Shown here in pieces: positions 1-8,145 of a DNA stretch of 12,386 nucleotides. The stretch comes from Desulfocurvus sp. Lineage in GTDB: Bacteria; Desulfobacterota; Desulfovibrionia; Desulfovibrionales; Desulfovibrionaceae. Below the pieces are notes generated by a model. The model saw nothing but the letters and a program-made list of their open reading frames with translations, searched no databases and was not told the origin of the DNA. Every line of letters starts with the position of its first letter. The stretch's first letter is position 1. The stretch is from the NCBI RefSeq assembly GCF_023230885.1, contig NZ_JALNWM010000093.1:1-12386 (forward strand), read 5' to 3'. The translations under genes were made by a program, and so were the position numbers.

Positions 1-2
1 AG

Positions 3-1040
3 GGGCTTGCCGTAGGAGGGCGAGTAGGCCCCAAGCCGCGAGGTCATCGACGCCGGGGGCCTCAGGGTCCTGCCCGGGCTCATCGACGCGCACATGCATG
101 TCCAGGCGCCCTTCCAGGGCGTCACGCCCCAGCTCACGGTGTTGGGCTCGCCGCAGGCCAGCCCGGCCATGAGGGTTTGCAGGTCGCCGGTGACGTTGCG
201 GGGCTTGCCGTCCCCGGCCACGGCGGAGCGATAGATGCAGTTGGCCGTGTGGGGCTCGACGATGACGAAGCGGGGCGCCTCGGCGCCCAGGGCGGCGGTG
301 AGATGGCCGACGACGGCGCTGGCGAAGGAACCCACCCCGGCCTGGAGGAAGCAGTGCGTGGGCATGGTTCCCGTGGCCCGCATCTGCTCCAGGGCCTCCT
401 GGGCCAGGGTCATGTAGCCCTGGGAAATCCAGGTGGGGATTTCCGTGTAGCCCTCCCAGGCGGTGTCCTGGACCATCACATAGCCTTTTTCCTGGGCCAG
501 GGCCCAGGTCATGCGCACGGCCTCGTCGTAGTTCAGCTCGGTGACCGTGCAGCTGGCGCCCTCGGCCCGGATGCTCTCCATGCGCGAGGACGTGGAGCCC
601 TTGGGCATGAAGACGATGGCCTTGTAGCCCAGCTCCCGGGCCGTCCAGGCCAGGCCCCGGCCGTGGTTGCCGTCGGTGGTGGTGACGAAGGTCACATCCC
701 CGATCTTCTCGCGGGCCTCGGGAGAGCACAGCTCGTCGCGCGTGACCTGCGACATGTCGCGGCCCAGCCGGGCGGCGAGGAACCGGCCCACGGCATAGGA
801 AGCGCCCAGGACCTTGAAGGCCTTGAGGCCGTAGCGGGAGGACTCGTCCTTGACCAGGAAGTCCTTGAGGCCGAGTTCCGCGGCCAGGCCCGGCAACGGC
901 GTGAGGGCGGTGGGCTTGTACTCCTTGAACGAAGAATGGAAGCGGCGCACGGCTCCGGCGCAGGCGGGGGAGAAGGCGGCAAGGTCCGCGCCCTCGCCGA
1001 CGGCCTTGCGGGCGGGATTGGCGTACATCCAGATAGACAT
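3..1040 (-). CDS. dpaL: 2,3-diaminopropionate ammonia-lyase (YgeX/DpaL), 3'-truncated
   Basis: This is a PLP-dependent fold-type II enzyme that cleaves 2,3-diaminopropionate to pyruvate and ammonia in the cytoplasm. The minus frame starts MSIWMYANPARK and contains FLVKDESSRYGLKAFKVLG (the AFK lysine is the expected PLP Schiff-base residue), TTTDGNHGRGLAW (the NHGRG asparagine loop), MPKGS, VQDTAWEGYTEIPTWI, LQAGVGSFA (phosphate-binding glycine loop) and MAGLACGEPN. All match E. coli YgeX in order. Similarity ends after GEPNTVSWG, near position 126. The remaining codons to the window edge stay open but are antisense of a hydantoinase fragment, so about 95 C-terminal residues are missing. Two ATGs lie side by side (1043 and 1040); the second has the better spacing from the GGGG at about 1046-1049. 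A sigma54 promoter and activator sites lie upstream. Confidence 0.85.
   Translation of the reverse strand, partial: MSIWMYANPARKAVGEGADLAAFSPACAGAVRRFHSSFKEYKPTALTPLPGLAAELGLKDFLVKDESSRYGLKAFKVLGASYAVGRFLAARLGRDMSQVTRDELCSPEAREKIGDVTFVTTTDGNHGRGLAWTARELGYKAIVFMPKGSTSSRMESIRAEGASCTVTELNYDEAVRMTWALAQEKGYVMVQDTAWEGYTEIPTWISQGYMTLAQEALEQMRATGTMPTHCFLQAGVGSFASAVVGHLTAALGAEAPRFVIVEPHTANCIYRSAVAGDGKPRNVTGDLQTLMAGLACGEPNTVSWGVTPWKGAWTCMCASMSPGRTLRPPASMTSRLGAYSPSYGKP
28..123 (+). pseudogene. N-terminal fragment of a dihydropyrimidinase/hydantoinase gene
   Basis: The plus frame from about position 40 reads EVIDAGGLRVLPGLID followed by AHMHVQAPFQGV. This is the start of the cyclic amidohydrolase fold of dihydropyrimidinases (D-hydantoinases), including the H-x-H metal-binding pair (HMH). 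Only about 30 codons are present. Upstream in the same frame there are TAG triplets at 13-15 and 25-27, so no intact N-terminus can be read. Downstream the similarity stops near 123 and the sequence becomes the antisense of the ammonia-lyase gene. Hydantoinase genes are known neighbours of ygeX (hyuA in E. coli), so the fragment probably comes from the same locus in inverted orientation. It may be a true remnant or an assembly or amplification artefact at a contig end. Confidence 0.6.
117..129. repeat. 13-bp palindrome at the hydantoinase/ygeX junction
   Basis: GGGCGTCACGCCC has 6-bp perfect arms around a central C. It sits exactly where plus-strand hydantoinase similarity ends and minus-strand ammonia-lyase similarity ends. 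Short inverted homology at a strand switch is what a fold-back or inversion event leaves. Confidence 0.55.
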
Positions 1041-1082
1041 CATGACCCCGAAGGTAACAGGTTGCTGAAGGCGGGACCCTGC

Positions 1083-1104
1083 GGAACCGGCGGTCTCCGG
1101 TTCC
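1083..1104 (-). other. Perfect hairpin in the predicted ygeX leader
   Basis: GGAACCGG and CCGGTTCC form an 8-bp perfect inverted repeat around a 6-nt loop. It lies within the roughly 73-nt leader expected from the sigma54 promoter (start near 1114). It has no U tract, so it is not an intrinsic terminator. It could stabilise the mRNA, modulate translation, or be a DNA operator. Confidence 0.5.
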
Positions 1105-1124
1105 CCTGCCCGTGCCCCTGGTAC

Positions 1125-1140
1125 AGCAAGAAGGGGGCCA
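1125..1140 (-). promoter_or_regulatory. Sigma54 (-24/-12) promoter for ygeX
   Basis: The minus strand reads TGGCCCCCTTCTTGCT. It has the invariant GG and GC dinucleotides exactly 10 nt apart and a full TTGCT at -12; the consensus is TGGCACG-N4-TTGCW. The predicted start is near 1114. It lies directly downstream of a sigma54 activator gene and upstream of ygeX, with palindromic activator sites 110-175 bp upstream, which is the usual enhancer distance. Confidence 0.8.
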
Positions 1141-1151
1141 AGGCGCCCAGG

Positions 1152-1181
1152 AAATAAAAAAACCTGCCAAGACGGCAGGTT
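1152..1181 (-). terminator. Rho-independent terminator of the YgeV-like activator gene
   Basis: On the minus strand AACCTGCC pairs perfectly with GGCAGGTT (8-bp stem, 5-nt loop). It is followed at once by a T-rich run (TTTTTATTT). It lies about 100 nt after the activator's TGA and before the ygeX promoter, so it should isolate ygeX from read-through. Confidence 0.85.
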
Positions 1182-1219
1182 ATGTACAAGGGAAACGGGA
1201 GAGGAGGAGGCGGAGACCC

Positions 1220-1251
1220 TTCTCATATTGAGAATTTTCTCAATATGAGAA
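1220..1251. promoter_or_regulatory. Tandem activator sites (UAS copies 1 and 2)
   Basis: Two 15-bp palindromes, TTCTCATATTGAGAA (1220-1234) and TTCTCAATATGAGAA (1237-1251), are separated by TT. Each fits TTCTCA-N3-TGAGAA, and the pair together forms a perfect larger inverted repeat. Their centres lie about 113 and 130 bp upstream of the predicted sigma54 start, as expected for an upstream activating sequence bound by the Fis-type helix-turn-helix of the adjacent activator. Binding by that protein is inferred from position. Confidence 0.75.
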
Positions 1252-1283
1252 GGCATCTCCGGGAGTCTCGGCACGGGTATTTC

Positions 1284-3059
<1,776 letters not shown>

Positions 3060-3086
3060 GTCGGCCAGCTTGGCGGTATTCCTGGT

Positions 3087-3103
3087 GATGGTCCCTTCTC
3101 CTT
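3087..3103 (-). promoter_or_regulatory. Strong ribosome binding site facing an ATC codon
   Basis: The minus strand has AAGGAGAAGG (3103-3094) with GGAG 8 nt before ATC (3089-3087). The reading frame continues ITRNTAKLADMQAYV into the activator. The first ATG is 38 nt from the GGAG, too far for normal initiation, and no ATG, GTG or TTG lies at the right distance. Either ATC is a rare start or one base is wrong here. Confidence 0.5.
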
Positions 3104-3161
3104 GTGTCCGGGCGGCGGGCGCCGCGACCGGGATGCGGCCTGGGTGCGCGCCGCCCTGCGG

Positions 3162-4211
3162 CTAGACGAAGCAGCCCGCCAGGCGGGGGTCCTCGTCGAG
3201 CATGGCCCGGAACTCCGGAAGGCAGTCGCGCGTGGACAGGACGGTGAAGAAGTCCTCCTTGAGCGAGGGAGCCAGGGCCAGGGCCGCCAGCCAGTCCTCG
3301 CGCGCGAAGGGGTCCGCGCGGATGGCGTCCCAGAAGCCCGTGGTCTGGAACAGCCGGTCCACCGTGTCGGCGCGCTGGCCTTGCAGGCGGCAGGTGACGT
3401 AGGTGGCCATGCCCACCTGAAGCCCGTGCAGGCGCGGCCGGGCGGCCAGCTCGTCCAGGGCGTGGGAGATGAGGTGCTCGCTGCCGCTGGCCGGACGCGA
3501 CGACCCGCAGATTTCCATGGCGATGCCGTTGAGCATCAGCGCCGTGCCCAGGTGGATCATGCCCTGGGGCGTGAACTCCGGGTTGGCCAGGAACTGGTGC
3601 ACCGTGGCGTCGGACAGCAGCGCCGCCAGGTCCTCCACGGGCTCGCCCCGGTGGTGGAAGGCCAGCTTCCAGTCGAACACGGCCGACAGCTTGGACACCA
3701 GGTCGCCCAGCCCGGAAAGCCACAGGATGCGCGGGGCCTCCAGGCAGACTGCCACGTCGACCACCACCCCGTGGGGCAGGGCGGCGGCCAGGGAGCGCCG
3801 CCGGCCCTTGATGGTCAGGCTGGCCTGGGGGCTGCAAAACCCGTCGTGGCTCAGGGCCGTGGGCGCGGCGAAATAGGGCCGCCGGGCCAGGTAGGCCAGG
3901 TATTTGGCGATGTCCAGGGCCTTGCCGCCCCCCAGGCCGACCACGGCGCCCACCCCGCCGGGCAGCTCGGCGAACAGGGCCGCCGCGGTCTCGAACTCGT
4001 TGTTCTCGACCTCCACCCACCGGACGGCCTGGACACCCTCGCGGGCCAGGCCCTGGCGCACGGTGTCCAGCACTCCGCCGGGCAGCCCGGCGCTGGCCGC
4101 CACCACCACCCGCCCGTGGCCCTCCCGGCGCAGGTAGAGCCCCAGGCGCGCCAGGGCGCCGCCCTTGATGCGCACAAGGCCGGGAACGGTGATGCGCGGG
4201 GGTTGGATCAT
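3162..4211 (-). CDS. sn-glycerol-1-phosphate dehydrogenase-like protein (AraM/EgsA family)
   Basis: This is a member of the metal-dependent alcohol dehydrogenase superfamily, Fe-ADH_2/G1PDH branch, predicted to reduce dihydroxyacetone phosphate to sn-glycerol-1-phosphate with NAD(P)H in the cytosol. Visible motifs are VGLGGGKALD (nucleotide loop, 91-100), PTALSHDGFCSPQASL (117-132), SGLGDLVSK with D170, GSSRPASGSEH with H246, and LHG with H262. D170, H246 and H262 are the expected metal ligands. Its 349 aa are close to the family's usual length. GGAG precedes the ATG with good spacing. It follows the universal stress gene by 76 nt and precedes the activator by about 75-100 nt on the same strand. 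It may instead be a polyol dehydrogenase of related fold, though the GSSRPASGSEH block favours G1PDH. Confidence 0.8.
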   Translation of the reverse strand: MIQPPRITVPGLVRIKGGALARLGLYLRREGHGRVVVAASAGLPGGVLDTVRQGLAREGVQAVRWVEVENNEFETAAALFAELPGGVGAVVGLGGGKALDIAKYLAYLARRPYFAAPTALSHDGFCSPQASLTIKGRRRSLAAALPHGVVVDVAVCLEAPRILWLSGLGDLVSKLSAVFDWKLAFHHRGEPVEDLAALLSDATVHQFLANPEFTPQGMIHLGTALMLNGIAMEICGSSRPASGSEHLISHALDELAARPRLHGLQVGMATYVTCRLQGQRADTVDRLFQTTGFWDAIRADPFAREDWLAALALAPSLKEDFFTVLSTRDCLPEFRAMLDEDPRLAGCFV

Positions 4212-4287
4212 GGTCTCTCCGCCAGCGGAAGGGGCGCGCCGCTCGCCGGGGCCGCAGCGGCCGCGACCGGACGGCCCGCCCGGGGAA

Positions 4288-4734
4288 TCAGGCCCTGTCG
4301 TAAGGGCGCACGGTGATCACGGGCACCGGGGAGGTCTTGACCACCTGGTCGGCCACCGAGCCGAAGATGATGCGGTCCAGCCCCTTGCGCCCGTGGGTGC
4401 CGATGACCACGAGGTTCGCCCGGTGCTCGGTCACGGCGGAGAGGATCTCCCGGGCCGGGTCGCCCATGACCACCAGGCCCTGGACGTTCTGGCCCTCCAG
4501 GGTGTCCAGGCAGTCCTCCATGTTCAGCCGCGCGCCGTTCATGATCTCGCGCTCGAAGCCCGTGATGTAGCCCGCCGAGACCTGGAAGTCGCTGTAGCGC
4601 CCCATGTCGGGCACCACATACAGCAGCAGCACCTCGGCGCCCAGGGTCCGCCCCAGGTATGCCGCCCAGTCCGCCACCCGGGCCGTGGCTTCCGAAAAGT
4701 CCACGGCGCACAGTATCTTCTTGATGTCCTTCAT
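4288..4734 (-). CDS. Universal stress protein (UspA family, ATP-binding type)
   Basis: This is a single small cytoplasmic Usp domain of 148 aa. It begins MKDIKKILCAVDFSE (conserved first beta strand and aspartate) and has VMGDPAREIL near 89-98. The C-terminal nucleotide loop is GTHGRKGL..FGS (G112-x2-G115-x9-G125-S126), the G-2x-G-9x-G(S/T) signature of ATP-binding Usps such as MJ0577. The start at 4734 is chosen because GGAGA sits 6-7 nt upstream; an in-frame ATG at 4755 would add MPGRRKN without a comparable site. It is preceded by a 185-nt non-coding gap, so it probably has its own promoter or sits at the tail of the operon to its right. Its partner is unknown. Confidence 0.88.
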   Translation of the reverse strand: MKDIKKILCAVDFSEATARVADWAAYLGRTLGAEVLLLYVVPDMGRYSDFQVSAGYITGFEREIMNGARLNMEDCLDTLEGQNVQGLVVMGDPAREILSAVTEHRANLVVIGTHGRKGLDRIIFGSVADQVVKTSPVPVITVRPYDRA

Positions 4735-4902
4735 GTTTTTTCTCCGTCCGGGCACGGCCCGGTCCTTGCCCCGGGCCCGGCGCCCGCGGCGTTGCCTCCA
4801 GGGTAAGGCCCCCGGCCCGTCCTGTCACCTGGGAAATGCCGCCCCCGGGGGCGCAAAACGCGGGCGGGGGCCCGGCCACGCCGCGCCCCCGCCCCGAAAC
4901 CC

Positions 4903-4918
4903 CCGGCCTGACGGCCGG
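4903..4918 (-). terminator. GC-rich hairpin after the last REC gene
   Basis: CCGGCC-TGAC-GGCCGG (6-bp stem, 4-nt loop) lies directly after the TAG stop at 4920-4922. The minus-strand continuation has only TTT, so it is a weak or factor-dependent terminator at best. The rest of the 4735-4919 gap is very GC-rich, with a GCCCCCGGGGGC palindrome at 4841-4852 and no recognisable promoter. Confidence 0.35.
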
Positions 4919-4919
4919 T

Positions 4920-5348
4920 CTACCAGCCGCGCTGGGTGATGATCTCCTGGATCTTCTCCTGGTCGTGCTTTTCCAGCAGCACCAGCTTCTTGGCACTGGC
5001 GCGCTCGATGCGCTCCATGAGCGTGCCGAAGTTGGCGGGCTTCTCCAGCACGTCCAGGGCGCCCAGGCGCACGGCCTGGATGCCCTTGTCCACCGAGGCG
5101 TGGCCCGTGAGCAGGATGACCTGCAACTCCGGGCGGGCCTGCTTGATGGTCCGCAGGAATTCGATGCCGTCCATGCCGGGCATCTTGAGGTCCAGGACGA
5201 TCACGTCCACCGGGGCCGTGCGGGCCATCTCCAGGGCCTGTCCGGGGTCGGAGGACGCGGTCACGTCCAGCCCCCTGCCCTTCATGCGCTCGGACAAAAC
5301 ATCCAGGAAATCCTTCTCGTCGTCGACAAGCAGCACCTTCTTGCTCAT
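4920..5348 (-). CDS. REC-only response regulator
   Basis: A 142-aa receiver domain with a short C-terminal helical tail. The acidic pair is D9/D10 (LLVDDEKDF), the phospho-acceptor is D53 (VIVLDLKMPGMDG), the switch threonine is T81 (ILLTGHAS) and the lysine is K103 (LEKPA), so it should be phosphorylatable. There is no DNA-binding or enzymatic output domain. AGGAGG lies 7-8 nt before the ATG. It starts 24 nt after the degenerate histidine-kinase-like gene and is the last gene of the tight cluster. It may pass phosphate to or from the histidine of that neighbour, or act by protein contact. Confidence 0.92.
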   Translation of the reverse strand: MSKKVLLVDDEKDFLDVLSERMKGRGLDVTASSDPGQALEMARTAPVDVIVLDLKMPGMDGIEFLRTIKQARPELQVILLTGHASVDKGIQAVRLGALDVLEKPANFGTLMERIERASAKKLVLLEKHDQEKIQEIITQRGW

Positions 5349-5372
5349 GGCGCTCCTCCTTTTGTTTTCAGG

Positions 5373-6020
5373 TCAATATGTTGCAGGCAGATGGGCCAGG
5401 GCCAGGCGCAGGGCGCCGCCATCCTGGACGCACTGCGCGCCCAGGGCCGCCAGCAGGGCATCCGCCTCGGGGCCGCGGGGCGGGGCCGCCTGCGGCGCCC
5501 CCCCGGCGAACACCACTTCGCCGCCCGCGGCGCTCGGGGCCACGGCCACGGCCACGGCCCCGGGCCCGGCCGCCAGCAGGGCGCCAAGGCACAGGTCCAG
5601 GGCCGCCGCCAGCAGGAAGGGCCGCGTGGACAGCGAAACATCCCCGCCCGGGGCCAGGGTCAGCTCCACCTGGGCCTGGGCCGCCTGGCGGCGATGCAGG
5701 GCCAGGGCCAGGGCGACCTCCTCGCGCAGCTCCACCGGGCGCCTGGGCACGTCGGGCAGGTGGGCGAAGCGGTTCAGGGAGCCCAGCACCGCGTTGGCCC
5801 GCTCCACATGCCGGGCGATGCGCTCCATGCCCTGGGCCAGCCGCTGCGGCTCCAGGGGCTGGCCCCGCTGGGCCAGGGCCGCGAGGTCCTGCATCAGCCC
5901 GGCGTTCTCGTTGATCATCGCCAGGGAGTTCTTGAGTTCGTGGGACACCCCGGCGCACATGCGCCCGAAGTATTCGAGGCCCGCAGGGCCAAGGGTCCGC
6001 CAGTCCAGGTCCGTGGTCAT
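5373..6020 (-). CDS. Histidine-kinase-like protein with degenerate ATPase domain (possible phosphotransfer protein)
   Basis: A 215-aa soluble protein without membrane segments. Residues 18-90 form a DHp-like helical hairpin with the H-box GVSHELKN (H27), typical of a phosphorylatable histidine. The C-terminal part aligns in outline with a HATPase domain, but the ATP-binding boxes are missing: the N-box position reads DLCLGALL, and no DxGxG or GxGxGL motif is present. It therefore probably cannot autophosphorylate and may work like ChpT-type phosphotransferases built on a decayed kinase fold, or as a scaffold. Its ATG overlaps the TGA of the preceding REC gene (ATGA), implying translational coupling. 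An upstream extension of this frame to 6359 is only the shadow of that REC gene. Confidence 0.8.
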   Translation of the reverse strand: MTTDLDWRTLGPAGLEYFGRMCAGVSHELKNSLAMINENAGLMQDLAALAQRGQPLEPQRLAQGMERIARHVERANAVLGSLNRFAHLPDVPRRPVELREEVALALALHRRQAAQAQVELTLAPGGDVSLSTRPFLLAAALDLCLGALLAAGPGAVAVAVAPSAAGGEVVFAGGAPQAAPPRGPEADALLAALGAQCVQDGGALRLALAHLPATY

Positions 6021-6397
6021 GGCTGCCGCCCTCCCTGGCCGTCCCACGGCCCGGCTATGCGCGCGAAGGTTTCCAGGAGCACCTCGATGCCCACGGGCTT
6101 GACCAGGTAAGCCTCGCCCCGGGCGGCCCCGGCGGCGAAGTCCAGCTCCGAGCCGTGGCCGGTGAGGAACACGGCGGGCAGGTCCGGCTGGAGCTCGCGC
6201 AGCCGCTGGTGCAGCTCCAGGCCGCCCATGCCGGGCATCTTCACGTCCAGCACGGCGATGTCGTAGGCCGTGGTGCGCGCAAGCTCCAGGGCCTGTTCGG
6301 CGGACACGGCGTAGTCGGCCCGCACGCCCCTGAAGCCCAGGCGCTCGGCCAGGGCGCACACCAGCTCGTGCTCGTCGTCCACTAGCAGTACTCGCAT
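6017..6397 (-). CDS. REC-only response regulator
   Basis: A 126-aa single receiver domain: D7/D8 (LLVDDEHE), phospho-acceptor D51 (IAVLDVKMPGMGG), T79 (VFLTGHGS) and K100 (YLVKPV). It has no output domain. Its start overlaps the 3' end of the sensor kinase gene by 16 nt, and its stop overlaps the start of the next gene by 4 nt. GGAGGAAGGGG precedes the ATG. The tight coupling on both sides suggests it receives phosphate from the membrane kinase and relays it to the DHp-like protein encoded next. Confidence 0.92.
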   Translation of the reverse strand: MRVLLVDDEHELVCALAERLGFRGVRADYAVSAEQALELARTTAYDIAVLDVKMPGMGGLELHQRLRELQPDLPAVFLTGHGSELDFAAGAARGEAYLVKPVGIEVLLETFARIAGPWDGQGGRQP

Positions 6398-8121
6398 GAT
6401 TCCCCTTCCTCCCGCCCGCATTCGGCGGGCAGGGTTATGGTGAAGGTCGTGCCCTGGCCGACCCGGCTCTCCACCTCGATGACCCCGCCGAGCTTGCGCA
6501 CGAGCCCGTAGGTGATGGACAGGCCCAGGCCCGTGCCGCCGCTGCCGCACTTGGTGGAATAGAAGGGCTCGAAGATGCGCTTCTGGTCCTCGGGGCGGAT
6601 GCCGCAGCCGTCGTCGCGCACCAGGATGCGCAGGTGGCCGCTGTCGGGGCTGTCGGCGGCGATCTCCACATGCCCGTGGTCGGCCACGGCCTGGAAGGCG
6701 TTGTTGACCAGGTTGAGCAGGATCTGTTGCAGCTTGCCCCGGTCGCACTCGAATTCCGGCAGGCCCGGGGCCACGTTCACGGCGATGCCCACGCTGCGGT
6801 ATTCGGCCTCCTTGCGCAGGAAGGACAAGACCTCCTCGATCACCCGCTCCACGTTGATCCGCTCCACGCGGACGTTGATGTGCCGCGCGAAGCCCAGCAG
6901 GTGCTTGGTTATATTGCCGCAACGCTCAACGGAGCTGGCGATCTCCTCGGCCAGGCCCCGCAGGCGCGCGGGGTCCAGGTCGTCGCTGCGGTAGGTCAGC
7001 AGGTCCTTGAGCAGCCCGGACTTCTCGCCGATGACGGCCAGGGGGTTGTTGATCTCGTGGGCCACGCCGGCGGCCAGCCGCCCGATGGAGGCCATCTTGT
7101 TGGCGTGCTCGGCGTGGTGCAGGGCCACGAAACGGTTGCGGTCGGCCTGGAACACGAGGTTGACCAGGAAGGTCGCCACCGCCGTGACCACCAGCAGGAT
7201 GACCACGACGCTGGCCGCCAGGAGCCAGACCATCTGGAAGCGGTTGTCGTACCATGAGGCCATCAGCTCGTCGCGCGACTTGACCACCAGCAGGATGAAC
7301 GGGGAGTTGGGCACATAGGCGTAGCCGATGGTCAGCTCCCGCTCGCCCTCGTCGAAGGCCATGATCTCGGTGTATTCCGAGTAGGGCGGCACGGGCAGGT
7401 TGACCACGTCGAGCACGGCGCCGTGGTGGCGCGAGGGGGTCTGGAGCACGCCCTCGGCGTTGATGATGAACGAGTCGCCGCCCGCCAGCAGGTCCAGGCC
7501 CGCGAGGTTGTTGAAGCGGTCGGTGTCCAGGGTGGCGCGCAGTACGAAGAACCCCCCGCCCGGCAGGTCCTGGCGCACGGCGATGACCAGGTGCGGCACG
7601 TTGCGAAAGCCCAGGAACACGTCGCTCACATAGCTGCCCTCGGACACGACGTGGTCGAACCAGCCCTGGTCGCTGTAGTCGCGGCCAAGCAGGCTGTAGG
7701 GCCCCACATAGGCCCGCTGCACGCCGCCGGAGTCGATGACCCCGAGGTCCACGAAGCCGCCGTGGCTGCGCTTGAGGTTGTCCAGCAGCTCCCCCAGGAC
7801 CACGGGGTCGCGCAGGGACTCGGGGCTGCGGTCCTGGAGCACGAAGGACAGGACGCTGGCGCGCTCCTCCAGGTAGAAGGACACGGCCCGCCGGGCGTTG
7901 GACACGATGCGCGAGGTGCGCAGGCGCACCTCGGCCTCCACGGCGCTGCGCGTGACCTGGTAGTCGATGAGCGTCATGGCCGTCAGCGGCACCAGGGCCG
8001 TCAGGGCCGTGAGCACGATGGCCAGGGCCCAGGCGCGGCGGTAGTTGAACAGGCTGCGCTCGGGGGCCGAATCCCTGGGGTGCAGCCAGAAGCGCGGCGC
8101 TATGAAGTCGCGAAGGGGCAT
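6382..8121 (-). CDS. Membrane sensor histidine kinase with periplasmic Cache-type sensor
   Basis: A 579-aa inner-membrane sensor kinase. TM1 is about residues 30-52 and TM2 about 297-324, enclosing a roughly 240-residue periplasmic region. Its motifs (DLGVIDSGGVQRAYVGPY, DYSDQGWFDHVV, VFLGFRNVPHLVIAV) are those of double-Cache ligand sensors. The kinase core follows: H-box AAGVAHEINNPL (H355), N-box LLNLVNNAFQAV (N474), G1 DDGCGI (503-508), F-box FEPFYST and G2 GGTGLGL (528-534). All are intact, so it should autophosphorylate. The Shine-Dalgarno is weak (GGAAACGGAC), which fits coupled translation from the gene ending 24 nt upstream. The ligand is unknown; SulP two genes upstream hints at an anion or small carboxylate. 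Confidence 0.93.
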   Translation of the reverse strand: MPLRDFIAPRFWLHPRDSAPERSLFNYRRAWALAIVLTALTALVPLTAMTLIDYQVTRSAVEAEVRLRTSRIVSNARRAVSFYLEERASVLSFVLQDRSPESLRDPVVLGELLDNLKRSHGGFVDLGVIDSGGVQRAYVGPYSLLGRDYSDQGWFDHVVSEGSYVSDVFLGFRNVPHLVIAVRQDLPGGGFFVLRATLDTDRFNNLAGLDLLAGGDSFIINAEGVLQTPSRHHGAVLDVVNLPVPPYSEYTEIMAFDEGERELTIGYAYVPNSPFILLVVKSRDELMASWYDNRFQMVWLLAASVVVILLVVTAVATFLVNLVFQADRNRFVALHHAEHANKMASIGRLAAGVAHEINNPLAVIGEKSGLLKDLLTYRSDDLDPARLRGLAEEIASSVERCGNITKHLLGFARHINVRVERINVERVIEEVLSFLRKEAEYRSVGIAVNVAPGLPEFECDRGKLQQILLNLVNNAFQAVADHGHVEIAADSPDSGHLRILVRDDGCGIRPEDQKRIFEPFYSTKCGSGGTGLGLSITYGLVRKLGGVIEVESRVGQGTTFTITLPAECGREEGESCEYC

Positions 8122-8145
8122 GTCCGTTTCCGTTCCGGCGCGGGC

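Noticed and set aside
177..1157. 326-codon plus-strand frame opposite ygeX
   Set aside because: The minus strand carries an unmistakable ammonia-lyase with catalytic motifs; the plus frame has none.
4250..4262. GGCCGC-A-GCGGCC palindrome between the universal stress and dehydrogenase genes
   Set aside because: The one-base loop cannot form a normal hairpin, and there is no T tract. Such palindromes arise easily in GC-rich DNA.
4841..4852. GCCCCCGGGGGC palindrome upstream of the universal stress gene
   Set aside because: Self-complementary GC run with no promoter context; not distinguishable from base composition.
5373..6359. Longer version of the histidine-kinase-like protein starting at 6359
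   Set aside because: The extra N-terminal part is the other-frame shadow of the REC gene. The ATG at 6020 overlaps the REC stop as ATGA, which is typical coupling.
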